Shown: positions 26,244 to 34,032, counted from the first letter of the stretch. The stretch: DNA of 64,000 nt from Flavobacterium sp. RSP15 (GCF_003968755.1 NZ_RYDL01000001.1:466925-530924); one strand, 5' to 3'. Translations and numbers: made by a program. Notes: a model not told the origin generated them from the sequence alone.

Positions 26244-27659
26244 ATGCAAATCGAACAAATATATACCGGATGTTTAGCACAAGGTGCGTATTATATTACT
26301 TCAAATGGGGAAGCAGCCATTATTGACCCGTTGCGGGAAACCCAGCCCTATCTGGATCGATTGGAACGAGATGGTGTGCAATTAAAATACATTTTTGAAA
26401 CTCATTTCCACGCTGATTTTGTTTCCGGTCACATAGATTTAAGCCGTCAAACTGGTGCTCCTATCGTTTATGGCCCAAATGCAACATGTGAATTTGAATG
26501 CATTTCTGCAAATGACGGACAGGAATTCAGCATTGGAAACATCAAAATAAAAGTACTACACACGCCGGGACATACCATGGAAAGCACCACTTTTTTATTG
26601 ATAAACGAAAACGGAAAAAACCATGCCATTTTCTCCGGTGACACCTTGTTCATTGGTGATGTGGGAAGACCGGATTTAGCCCAAAAAGCGGCACACATGA
26701 CCCAGGAACAGCTGGCCACAACTTTATTTCATTCTTTACGAACAAAGATTATGACCTTGGCAGACGACGTCATCGTATATCCTGCTCACGGTGCAGGAAG
26801 TGCCTGTGGAAAAAACATGAGCAAGGAAACCGTTTCGACCATTGGCGACCAAAAAGCGACCAATTATGCGTTGCGTGCGAACATGACGGAAGCTGAATTT
26901 GTTCATGAAGTCACCGAAGGTTTATTGCCTCCTCCAGCTTATTTTGGTATGAATGTGGCAATGAACAAAAAAGGATATGAAAGTTTTGAAAACGTTTTGA
27001 ATCTGGGAATGCGTGCACTTTCCCCTTCTGAATTTGAAGTAGCCGCTGAAGAAACCGGAGCTTTATTATTAGACACCCGTACTAACGGAGAATTTGCCAA
27101 AGGATTTATTCCGCAATCCATAAATATTGGGATTGATGGTGATTTTGCTCCTTGGGTAGGCACTTTAATTGCCAATGTGCAACAACCCATCCTGATTGTT
27201 TGTGAACCGGGACAAGAGGAAGAAACCGTTACGCGCTTGAGCCGTGTGGGTTTTGACAACTTAATGGGGCATCTGGCTGGTGGTTTTGATACCTGGGCAA
27301 AAGCAGGAAAAGAAATGGATACCGTACATAGAATTACTGCAGAACAATTTGCCAAGGAAGTAAAAATTGGCCAAAGCAAAGTAATCGACATTCGGAAAGA
27401 AAGTGAATACTCCGCAGAACATGTTGAGGAGTCCTACAGCAAGCCATTAGCAGCTATTAATGAATGGATCAAAGACGTAAATCCTAAAGCCCATTTTTAC
27501 CTGCATTGTGCCGGTGGATACCGCAGTATGATTGCGGCTTCAATACTGGAAGCGCAGGGTTTTAGAAATTTTACTGAAATTGAAGGCGGTTTTAATGCTA
27601 TTGCAAAAACGACTGCTCCTAAAACGGATTTCGTTTGCCAAAGCAAAATTTTGAAATAA
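26244..27659 (+). CDS. Persulfide dioxygenase-rhodanese fusion (CstB-like)
   Basis: The 471-residue protein joins a metallo-beta-lactamase domain of the ETHE1/persulfide dioxygenase type (about 1-210) to two rhodanese domains. Metal ligands visible in the first part are His54/His56/Asp58 (THFHADFVSGH), His110 (TPGHTMES) and Asp133 (FSGDTLFIGD). The first rhodanese (about 250-350) has a degenerate loop after CEPGQEEE. The second has active Cys422 (HCAGGYRSM). Staphylococcal CstB with this architecture oxidises low-molecular-weight persulfides to sulfite and thiosulfate in the cytoplasm. It has its own promoter with the shared palindrome. Confidence 0.9.
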   Translation: MQIEQIYTGCLAQGAYYITSNGEAAIIDPLRETQPYLDRLERDGVQLKYIFETHFHADFVSGHIDLSRQTGAPIVYGPNATCEFECISANDGQEFSIGNIKIKVLHTPGHTMESTTFLLINENGKNHAIFSGDTLFIGDVGRPDLAQKAAHMTQEQLATTLFHSLRTKIMTLADDVIVYPAHGAGSACGKNMSKETVSTIGDQKATNYALRANMTEAEFVHEVTEGLLPPPAYFGMNVAMNKKGYESFENVLNLGMRALSPSEFEVAAEETGALLLDTRTNGEFAKGFIPQSINIGIDGDFAPWVGTLIANVQQPILIVCEPGQEEETVTRLSRVGFDNLMGHLAGGFDTWAKAGKEMDTVHRITAEQFAKEVKIGQSKVIDIRKESEYSAEHVEESYSKPLAAINEWIKDVNPKAHFYLHCAGGYRSMIAASILEAQGFRNFTEIEGGFNAIAKTTAPKTDFVCQSKILK

Positions 27660-27718
27660 AAATAATTTCAATGACAACGGCTGTTTCAAAGTAATGGCTA
27701 TTTCAAAAAAATAAAATT

Positions 27719-28555
27719 ATGGAGCATCTAAAATGTTGTGTCATTTCTAACAACGAACCGCTGGACCAAGGCTATTGGGAAACACAATACAAAACCAAAA
27801 CAACCGGTTGGGATTTAGGCCAAGTATCTCCGCCCATACAAAGGTATATCAATACTATAACTACTAAAAACAGTCGTGTTTTGATTCCCGGTTGTGGCAA
27901 CAGCTACGAAGCGGAATATCTTCTGGAGCATGGATTTACAAATGTTACCGTTATTGATATTGCTCCAACACCTGTTAGAGCTTTAAAAGAAAAATTTAAA
28001 AACAACCCTTCTATTAAGATTGTTTTAGGCGATTTCTTTACACATCAGGGAAACTATGATTTGATTATTGAGCAAACTTTTTTCTGCGCTTTGCCTCCAA
28101 CAATGCGCCAGAAATACGTTTGGAAAATGCATCAACTCTTAGCTGAAGAAGGAATTCTGGCGGGATTATTATTCAATAGAACGTTTGAATCCGGACCTCC
28201 TTTTGGCGGAAGCAAAGAAGAATATGAGCTGATTTTTAAAGGTGCTTTTGACTTTTTGAAAATAGAGGTATCTAAAGATTCAATTGCACCAAGAGCAAAT
28301 TCAGAGTTGTTTATCGAATTAAAAAAAAACAGTCAGGTTGTTGTGAATTTATATGAGCTGGAAGGCATTACAGAGAGCGTCTGTATGGAAAAACTTATAG
28401 AAAAACTACTGGCAATTAACAGTGTTTTAAATGTGAGTATCAGCAGTAATTTTGCCCATGTGCTACTTGTGAGTAAAAATGAAATTACAACCGAAACAGT
28501 ACAGGAAGTGACTGCTTATGACGAAAAGTACACGATCAAAAAAATAAAGAACTAA
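27719..28555 (+). CDS. TPMT-family S-methyltransferase with C-terminal degenerate HMA-like domain
   Basis: Residues about 15-205 are a thiopurine methyltransferase-type SAM enzyme: YWETQYKTKTTGWDLGQVSPP, VLIPGCGNSYEAEYLLEHG (SAM site), VIDIAPTPV and EQTFFCALPPTMR. Family members methylate small thiols, sulfide or halides. Residues about 208-278 add a short beta-alpha-beta-beta-alpha-beta segment (VVVNLYELEGITESVCMEKL, then VLNVSIS and AHVLLVSK) that reads like a heavy-metal-associated domain. The usual CxxC is reduced to E219-S-V-C222. The gene lies 59 bp after the CstB-like gene, so a thiol or sulfide substrate is a reasonable guess. Confidence 0.85.
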   Translation: MEHLKCCVISNNEPLDQGYWETQYKTKTTGWDLGQVSPPIQRYINTITTKNSRVLIPGCGNSYEAEYLLEHGFTNVTVIDIAPTPVRALKEKFKNNPSIKIVLGDFFTHQGNYDLIIEQTFFCALPPTMRQKYVWKMHQLLAEEGILAGLLFNRTFESGPPFGGSKEEYELIFKGAFDFLKIEVSKDSIAPRANSELFIELKKNSQVVVNLYELEGITESVCMEKLIEKLLAINSVLNVSISSNFAHVLLVSKNEITTETVQEVTAYDEKYTIKKIKN

Positions 28556-28583
28556 ATTCAGATTCCTTTTTTAGACAGCAAAA

Positions 28584-28694
28584 ATGAAAATATTATTATT
28601 TACAAATTGGCATATTATGCGCCGGGTGCGCCTCGTGTTTAGGCTATATTTTTATTTGCACAAGCCAGTATCTTGGATAGCACTTAAAAAATAA
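28584..28694 (+). pseudogene. Remnant of a DUF2892 (YgaP-type membrane) protein gene
   Basis: A short frame of 36 codons starts MKILLFTNWHIMRRVRLVF. This resembles the start of the small two-helix DUF2892 proteins of Flavobacteria (a start like MKxLLFxNWHxMRxxRL), which often stand beside rhodanese and TauE genes. After residue 20 the expected hydrophobic helix is lost in this frame, but IFLFAQAS is visible in a neighbouring frame. A frameshift and then loss of the 3' half are therefore likely. The match is from memory of the family and needs an alignment. Confidence 0.5.
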
Positions 28695-28714
28695 TTAACA
28701 AAAAAACCCAACAC

Positions 28715-28747
28715 TTGTATATACAACTATAAAAAGTGTTACATTTG
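28715..28747 (+). promoter_or_regulatory. marR promoter with overlapping palindrome TTGTATATACAA
   Basis: TACATTTG (28740-28747) is a consensus -7 element, and TTG at 28715-28717 serves as -33 with a 22-bp gap. The perfect 12-bp palindrome TTGTATATACAA (28715-28726) covers the -33 element, a good place for self-repression by the MarR protein encoded just downstream. A related ACATATATACAAA lies at 28759-28771, next to the start codon. Confidence 0.6.
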
Positions 28748-28773
28748 TACCAACAAATTACATATATACAAAT

Positions 28774-29229
28774 ATGAAAATTGAAGAAATTTTAAAAACA
28801 ACTATACCAATAGATAATTCAAAAAAAATTATCCTTAATGTGTTGTACACACAAAATGTAATTGCAGAAAAATTTAATGAATTATTAAAACCTCACGAAA
28901 TATCAGGAGAACAATACAATGTACTTCGAATATTAAGAGGCCAAAAAGGAAATCCTGCAAATATGTGGGCCATTCAGGAGCGAATGTTAGCCAAGACCAG
29001 TAACACCACTCGATTAGTTGACAAACTACTATTGAAAGCGTTTGTCACTCGAAAAGTGTGTCCTGAAAACAGACGTAAGATAGAAGTTCTGATTACACAA
29101 AAAGGATTGGATGTTTTAGCAGTATTAGATCCTAAAGTAATCGCACACGAAGCGTTTTTTTCAAAAAATTTGAGTGCAGAGGAAATCATTCAATTAAATC
29201 AATTATTAGAAAAATACAGAAACCAATAA
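28774..29229 (+). CDS. MarR family transcription regulator
   Basis: The 151-residue protein has a dimer helix at each end and a winged helix in the middle: EISGEQYNVLRILRG, then NMWAIQERMLAKTSNTTRLVDKLLLKAFVTRKVCPENRRKIEVLITQKG, the recognition helix and wing. MarR proteins usually repress their own operon and release DNA on binding a phenolic or oxidant, or on cysteine oxidation. It is followed after 14 bp by a nitroreductase gene and then yceI, so the three probably form a self-regulated stress unit. Confidence 0.94.
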   Translation: MKIEEILKTTIPIDNSKKIILNVLYTQNVIAEKFNELLKPHEISGEQYNVLRILRGQKGNPANMWAIQERMLAKTSNTTRLVDKLLLKAFVTRKVCPENRRKIEVLITQKGLDVLAVLDPKVIAHEAFFSKNLSAEEIIQLNQLLEKYRNQ

Positions 29230-29243
29230 ATAGCACATATAAT

Positions 29244-29876
29244 ATGAATACCTTTTTAGACCACCAAAATTGGAGATACGCCACCAAAAAGTTTGACGCC
29301 ACCAAGAAAATATCCAATGCAGATTTAAATATTCTAAAAGAAGCAATCCGTTTAAGTTCTTCTTCCTACGGATTGCAACCTTATAAAGTTATAATTGTTG
29401 AAAATCCTGAACTAAGAGCTAAAATTAGACCATCAGCTTGGGGACAATCGCAAATTGTAGAGGCATCACACTTAATTATCTTTGCTAATGAAATTAACTT
29501 TGGCACAACCGGAATCGATAATTATTTTAAAAATACTAGTGAAATTAGACAAATTCCTCTAGAAAGTATGAAGGGGTATCAAGATTTGGTGATTAAAAAC
29601 ATCACCTCTCTTCCTGAAGAAATGCGAAATATCTGGACGGCAAAACAAACGTATTTGGCTTTAGGAAATTTATTGAATGCCGCTGCTGAACTTAAAATAG
29701 ATGCCACACCCATGGAAGGTTTTGTTCCTGCCGAGGTCAATGAAATACTAGGTCTGGACAAATTAGGTTTAAATGCCACTTTAATAGCAACTATTGGCTA
29801 TAGACACGAGGATGATGCAACACAACACAACAAAAAAGTTAGAAAATCAAACGAAGAATTATTTATCACATTATAA
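29244..29876 (+). CDS. NAD(P)H-dependent nitroreductase family oxidoreductase
   Basis: The 210-residue flavoenzyme belongs to the NfsB/YdgI-like branch. It has an N-terminal WRYATKKFDATKKIS, the FMN-contact SSSSYGLQPYKVIIVENPELR, AKQTYLALGNLLNAAAELKIDATPMEGFVPAEVNEIL, and the late GYRHEDDATQHNKKVRK. It reduces quinones, nitro compounds or similar acceptors with FMN as cofactor, in the cytoplasm. It is placed directly behind marR, as in many Bacteroidota, which suggests induction by an electrophile or quinone. Confidence 0.92.
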   Translation: MNTFLDHQNWRYATKKFDATKKISNADLNILKEAIRLSSSSYGLQPYKVIIVENPELRAKIRPSAWGQSQIVEASHLIIFANEINFGTTGIDNYFKNTSEIRQIPLESMKGYQDLVIKNITSLPEEMRNIWTAKQTYLALGNLLNAAAELKIDATPMEGFVPAEVNEILGLDKLGLNATLIATIGYRHEDDATQHNKKVRKSNEELFITL

Positions 29877-29911
29877 TTATTAATCAAATTCAAAATTAAA
29901 TATTCAAACAC

Positions 29912-30481
29912 ATGAAAAATTTCAAATCAATCGCATTAGCATTAGTAGTGGTTTTATCTACGGTATCAGTATCAGCGCAAACTAAAAAAGTTGATGCTGC
30001 AAAAAGCACCATCAACTGGACAGGAAAAAAAGTAACGGGACAACATGAAGGAACAGTCAATCTGAAAGATGGCACATTAGTTTTTAAAGGAACAAAATTA
30101 GTTGGCGGTACCTTCAACGTAGACATGACCTCACTTGTGGCAACAGACTTAAAAGCAGGTCAAGGCAAAGAAAAATTAGAAGGCCACTTGAAATCAGAAG
30201 ATTTTTTTGGAATTGAAAAATTTGCAACAGCAACCTTAGTATTTAAAAAACTAGTTACTAAAGCACCCAATGTGTACACTGTAACTGGAGATTTAACAAT
30301 TAAAGGAATTACGAAACCAGTTATTTTTGATTTAACTACAACTGCAAATACAGCTTCAAGCACTGTAAAAATTGACAGAACAAAATATGATATCAAATAC
30401 GGTTCTGGAAGTTTCTTTGATAACCTTGGAGACAAAGCAATCTCAGACGAATTTACTTTAGCCGTTGCTATGAAATTCTAA
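29912..30481 (+). CDS. YceI family periplasmic lipocalin-like protein
   Basis: The 189-residue protein has a signal peptide (about 1-21, ending VSAQ). A YceI beta-barrel follows: KVDAAKSTINWTGKKVTGQHEGTVNLKDGTLVFKG, VDMTSLVATDL, LEGHLKSEDFFGIEKFATATLVFKK and the C-terminal ISDEFTLAVAMKF. YceI proteins bind long isoprenoid chains such as polyprenyl quinones in the periplasm. The gene is 35 bp after the nitroreductase and shares its MarR control by position. Confidence 0.95.
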   Translation: MKNFKSIALALVVVLSTVSVSAQTKKVDAAKSTINWTGKKVTGQHEGTVNLKDGTLVFKGTKLVGGTFNVDMTSLVATDLKAGQGKEKLEGHLKSEDFFGIEKFATATLVFKKLVTKAPNVYTVTGDLTIKGITKPVIFDLTTTANTASSTVKIDRTKYDIKYGSGSFFDNLGDKAISDEFTLAVAMKF

Positions 30482-30500
30482 TTTTCATTACATTTTTTTT

Positions 30501-30528
30501 AAACCCCAACAAGCAATTATTGGGGTTT
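30501..30528 (+). terminator. Terminator after yceI
   Basis: AAACCCCAA and TTGGGGTTT form a perfect 9-bp stem with a 10-nt loop, followed by TATTTTAAAT. It closes the marR-nitroreductase-yceI unit ahead of the trp promoter. Confidence 0.82.
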
Positions 30529-30605
30529 TATTTTAAATAATTCTAGCCTGTAAATTTATTTAACAAAAAAAAATATTTTTTCAACATATTTAATGCCTAC
30601 TATTT

Positions 30606-30635
30606 TTGAAAAATCAAATTTCATTTCTATCTTTG
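30606..30635 (+). promoter_or_regulatory. trp operon promoter
   Basis: TTG (30606-30608), a 19-bp spacer and TATCTTTG (30628-30635) match the Bacteroidota -33/-7 consensus exactly. Transcription should start near 30640, about 12 nt before the leader peptide. Confidence 0.8.
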
Positions 30636-30651
30636 TACCATTAAAAAGAAT

Positions 30652-30708
30652 ATGAAAATAATTATAAACAATACTTGGTGGTGGAACTATTTACGTCAGT
30701 CGTCGTGA
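30652..30708 (+). CDS. trpL: trp operon leader peptide with three consecutive Trp codons
   Basis: An 18-codon frame reads MKIIINNTWWWNYLRQSS and stops at TGA. The three Trp codons in a row (30676-30684) are extremely unlikely by chance, and they lie between a consensus promoter and a Rho-independent terminator ahead of trpE. The stop codon lies inside the left arm of the antiterminator. A ribosome that finishes the peptide would therefore cover that arm, while one stalled at the Trp codons would leave it free. This is the classic logic of transcription attenuation by charged tRNA-Trp. Confidence 0.92.
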   Translation: MKIIINNTWWWNYLRQSS

Positions 30709-30777
30709 ACAAAGCTCCTGTAGTATTATTAAAACTATAAATATAAAAGGCTTGTCATCACGACAGGCCTTTTTTTT
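30702..30777 (+). promoter_or_regulatory. trp attenuator: antiterminator and terminator
   Basis: Terminator: AAAGGCTTGTC (30746-30756), loop ATCAC, GACAGGCCTTT (30762-30772), an 11-bp stem with one G-U pair and then a run of T. Antiterminator: GTCGTGA (30702-30708) can pair with TCACGAC (30758-30764), and ACAAAGC (30709-30715) with GCTTGT (30750-30755) apart from one bulged A. The two folds share bases and exclude each other. The structure was found by eye and no folding energy was computed. Confidence 0.9.
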
Positions 30778-30842
30778 GTTTCAAATTATAAATTAGAACA
30801 CACATAGGATGAATCCTGTTGCTATCAAATAACAAAAACACA

Positions 30843-32243
30843 ATGAAAACTTTGATATTAAATACCAAATACAAACAAATCCTGGCAGATACTATAACTC
30901 CTGTCAGCGTATATCTAAAAATTCGTGATAAATTTCCAAATAGTTTACTACTGGAAAGCAGCGACTATCATGGCAATGATAACAGCTTCTCCTACATTTG
31001 TTGCAATCCGATTGCTTCCATAAAAATAGAAAATGAAATCATCTACAAAACATTTCCTGACGGAAGTTTTGAGAAAATTGAAATTGATGCCAACACCAAT
31101 ATCCCTCAAATAATTCAAGAATTTTCAGGTCAGTTTAAATCAGAGAAAAATGATTTTAAATTCATCAATAATGGGCTTTTTGGATATATTTCGTACGATG
31201 CAGTTCGTTACTTTGAAAAAGTATCTATTGCCAAAAAAGAAAATAGCAATACCATTCCTGATGTGTATTATGCCGTGTACCAAAACATAATTGCTATTAA
31301 TCATTTCAAGAATGAGGCCTATATTTTTTGTCATAGTTTAGATGGTAAAAATAACATTTCAGAAATTGAACAATTATTACAATCCCGAAATATTGCTTCT
31401 TATAAATTTGCGAAAGAAGGCGAAGGTTTTTCAAATCTGACGGACGAAGAATTCAAGCATAATGTGGCTTTGGCCAAAAAACATTGTTTTAGAGGTGATG
31501 TGTTCCAATTAGTTTTATCCCGAAGATTTACCCAAGGTTTCAAAGGCGATGAATTCAATGTCTACAGAGCGTTAAGAAGCATTAATCCTTCGCCGTATTT
31601 ATTCTTTTTTGATTACGGTGATTTCAAAATATTTGGTTCTTCGCCCGAAGCCCAAATTATTGTCAAAGACCGTAAAGCTGAAATTCATCCTATCGCAGGA
31701 ACTTTTAAAAGAACAGGCGATGATGAAAAAGATGCTATTCTTGCCAAAGAACTATCGATTGATAAAAAAGAAAATAGTGAACATGTGATGTTGGTGGATT
31801 TAGCCCGAAATGATTTAAGCCGCAACGGTCATAATGTAAATGTAGAGAAATATAGGGAGGTGCAGTTTTTCTCACATGTCATTCACTTAGTTTCAAAAGT
31901 AACCGGACATTTACATGAAAAAGCCTCTACGATGCAGGTTGTAGCCGATACTTTTCCAGCTGGAACATTGAGTGGCGCTCCCAAACACAGAGCCATGCAA
32001 CTGATTGAGGAGTATGAAAAAACAAATCGTAATTTTTATGGTGGTGCTATAGGTTTTATGGATTTTGAAGGCAATTTTAATCATGCGATTATGATTCGGA
32101 CTTTCCTTAGTAAAAACCATCAATTGCATTCTCAAGCCGGCGCCGGAATTGTAGCCAGTTCAGATGAAGAAAGCGAAATGCAGGAAGTATATAATAAATT
32201 GAGGGCCTTAAATGCCGCTTTGGATTTAGCGGAGACAATATAA
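30843..32243 (+). CDS. trpE: Anthranilate synthase component I
   Basis: From the ATG at 30843 the protein has 466 residues, normal for TrpE. The chorismate-binding half shows FQLVLSRRFTQGF, PSPYLFFFDYGDFKIFGSSPEAQI, IHPIAGTFKRTGDDEKD, LVDLARNDLSRNG, FPAGTLSGAPKHRAMQLIEEYE, and RNFYGGAIGF with IMIRTF. It makes anthranilate from chorismate together with the TrpG glutaminase encoded next. A TTG at 30819 would add eight residues and is less likely. It is the first structural gene after the attenuator. Confidence 0.97.
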   Translation: MKTLILNTKYKQILADTITPVSVYLKIRDKFPNSLLLESSDYHGNDNSFSYICCNPIASIKIENEIIYKTFPDGSFEKIEIDANTNIPQIIQEFSGQFKSEKNDFKFINNGLFGYISYDAVRYFEKVSIAKKENSNTIPDVYYAVYQNIIAINHFKNEAYIFCHSLDGKNNISEIEQLLQSRNIASYKFAKEGEGFSNLTDEEFKHNVALAKKHCFRGDVFQLVLSRRFTQGFKGDEFNVYRALRSINPSPYLFFFDYGDFKIFGSSPEAQIIVKDRKAEIHPIAGTFKRTGDDEKDAILAKELSIDKKENSEHVMLVDLARNDLSRNGHNVNVEKYREVQFFSHVIHLVSKVTGHLHEKASTMQVVADTFPAGTLSGAPKHRAMQLIEEYEKTNRNFYGGAIGFMDFEGNFNHAIMIRTFLSKNHQLHSQAGAGIVASSDEESEMQEVYNKLRALNAALDLAETI

Positions 32244-32246
32244 ATC

Positions 32247-32390
32247 CCCTTCCCAACCCTCCCTGAAGGGAAGGGAGCCAAATGTAAAAAAATTAGCAAC
32301 TTATGAAGTTGTAAATAAAAATAACAATTAAAAAACCTATTTACCCCAATAGGTACTCCCCTCCTTCGGAGGGGTTGGGGGAGGAAAATG
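32247..32390. repeat. Inverted pair of GC-rich repeats in the trpE-trpG spacer (REPIN-like)
   Basis: Two short GC-rich palindromes (32247-32283, core CCCTCCCTGAAGGGAAGGGAG; and about 32354-32387, core CTCCCCTCCTTCGGAGGGG) face each other across about 70 bp of A/T-rich DNA. They are reverse-complement relatives. The left one matches, on the other strand, a block inside the 5' end of trpF (34983-35020). The pair occupies most of the trpE-trpG gap. Confidence 0.75.
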
Positions 32391-32954
32391 AAAAAAATAC
32401 TAGTTATAGACAATTACGATAGTTTCACTTACAATTTAGTGCATTATCTGGAAGATTTAGATTGCGAAGTAACCGTTTATAGAAACGATGAATTTGACAT
32501 TGATGAAATTGCCGTTTTCGATAAAATTCTTCTTTCGCCGGGACCCGGAATTCCGGATGAAGCGGGGTTACTCAAAGCGGTGATTCAAAAATATGGCCCT
32601 ACAAAAAGTATTTTCGGGGTATGTTTAGGCCAACAAGCTATCGGAGAAGTTTACGGAGGAACGCTTTCCAATTTAGACAAAGTATATCACGGTGTGGCTA
32701 CCAAGGTGAAAACAGTAGTAGATGATGACATTTTATTTGAAGGATTAGGAAACGAATTTGAAGTAGGACGGTATCATTCCTGGGTAGTTAATGCCAATTT
32801 ACCGGATGTTCTAGAGGCAACTTCCTTTGATGAAAACGGGCAAGTAATGTCATTGCGCCACAAAACATACGATGTACGTGGTGTACAATTTCATCCCGAG
32901 AGTGTGTTGACTCCAAATGGAAAAAAGATGTTGGAGAACTGGGTTAAAAATTAG
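32388..32954 (+). CDS. trpG: Anthranilate synthase component II, glutamine amidotransferase
   Basis: The 188-residue class I glutaminase has catalytic Cys79 (FGVCLGQQAIGEVYGG), His169 and Glu171 (VQFHPESVLTPNG). The start ILVIDNYDSFTYNLVHYLE is typical. It supplies ammonia from glutamine to TrpE. It is separated from trpE by the 144-bp repeat-filled spacer but is on the same transcript, as there is no terminator between them. Confidence 0.97.
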   Translation: MKKILVIDNYDSFTYNLVHYLEDLDCEVTVYRNDEFDIDEIAVFDKILLSPGPGIPDEAGLLKAVIQKYGPTKSIFGVCLGQQAIGEVYGGTLSNLDKVYHGVATKVKTVVDDDILFEGLGNEFEVGRYHSWVVNANLPDVLEATSFDENGQVMSLRHKTYDVRGVQFHPESVLTPNGKKMLENWVKN

Positions 32955-32966
32955 TCATAAAGTCAA

Positions 32967-33019
32967 ATGTCATAAAGTTGAAAGACTTTAAGGCTTTAAG
33001 ACTTTCAACTTTAAGACAT
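32967..33019. repeat. Long imperfect hairpin in the trpG-trpD spacer
   Basis: AAAGTTGAAAG (32974-32984) and CTTTCAACTTT (33002-33012) pair perfectly. Further pairs extend outwards (ATGTC/GACAT) and inwards, with a few mismatches. There is no T tract after it, so it is more likely a processing or stability hairpin, or a repeat relic, than a terminator. Confidence 0.7.
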
Positions 33020-33027
33020 ATGTAAAA

Positions 33028-34020
33028 ATGAAAAATATATTAAACAGATTAATCAATCACGAAATCCTTTCTCAAGAAGAAGCAAAAAACGTACTGGTTA
33101 ATATTTCCAACGGGAGCTATAACTCGAGTCAGATAGCTGCTTTCCTAACCGTGTATATGATGCGAAGCATCAGCATTGAAGAACTAGCCGGTTTTCGTGA
33201 AGCGTTGTTAGAACTGTGCATTCGTGTGGATTTATCCGCTTACAATACCATTGATTTATGTGGAACTGGTGGTGACGGGAAAGACACATTCAATATTTCA
33301 ACCTTGGCCTCTTTTGTAGCTGCCGGCGCTGGAATAAAAGTGGCAAAACACGGAAATTATGGGGTTTCTTCTATTTCAGGTTCCAGTAACGTGATGGAGA
33401 AGCTAGGCATCAAATTCAGCAACGATGCTGATTTTCTAGAAAAATGCATCGATAAAGCAGGGATTTGTATATTACATGCGCCCTTATTTCATCCCGCTAT
33501 GAAAAATGTGGGACCTATTCGAAAAGAATTAGGGGTGAAAACTTTTTTCAATATGTTGGGACCAATGGTAAATCCATCGTTCCCAAAAAATCAATTGGTT
33601 GGTGTTTTCAATTTAGAAATGGCCAGAATGTATGCGTATTTATATCAAAATACTGATGTGAACTTTACCATCCTGCATTCGCTTGACGGCTATGATGAAG
33701 TGTCCTTGACGGGACCTACAAAAACGATTACCAGCTCCATGGAAGGCATGATAAATCCGGAAGATTTTGGTGTTCACCTTTTGCTGCAAAGCGAAATCGA
33801 AGGAGGGAAAACTATAGAACAATCTGCTCAAATGTTTACTGATATCATTTCCGGTAAAGGAACAGAAGCACAAAATAATGTGATTTGTGCCAATGCGGCC
33901 ATGGCAATTGCGACTGTTACAAAATGTTCTCCTTTAGAAGGATTTCAAATAGCGAAAGAAAGTTTATTATCCGGTAAAGGACTTGTAGCTTTGAAGAAAT
34001 TGAAAGATTTAAGTAAATAA
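33028..34020 (+). CDS. trpD: Anthranilate phosphoribosyltransferase
   Basis: The 330-residue protein shows the phosphoribosyl-pyrophosphate site DLCGTGGDGKDTFNIST, KHGNYGVSSISGSSNVMEKLGIKF, FFNMLGPMVNPSFPKNQLVGVF and HSLDGYDEVSLTGPT. It transfers a phosphoribosyl group to anthranilate, the second step of tryptophan synthesis. It is slightly shorter than average but has all usual motifs. It is not fused to trpG, unlike in E. coli. Confidence 0.97.
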   Translation: MKNILNRLINHEILSQEEAKNVLVNISNGSYNSSQIAAFLTVYMMRSISIEELAGFREALLELCIRVDLSAYNTIDLCGTGGDGKDTFNISTLASFVAAGAGIKVAKHGNYGVSSISGSSNVMEKLGIKFSNDADFLEKCIDKAGICILHAPLFHPAMKNVGPIRKELGVKTFFNMLGPMVNPSFPKNQLVGVFNLEMARMYAYLYQNTDVNFTILHSLDGYDEVSLTGPTKTITSSMEGMINPEDFGVHLLLQSEIEGGKTIEQSAQMFTDIISGKGTEAQNNVICANAAMAIATVTKCSPLEGFQIAKESLLSGKGLVALKKLKDLSK

Positions 34021-34032
34021 AAATAGTTTGAA

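Noticed and set aside
26939..27391. A 150-codon open frame on the minus strand
   Set aside because: Antisense to the CstB-like gene, Pro/Ser-rich with no recognisable domain.
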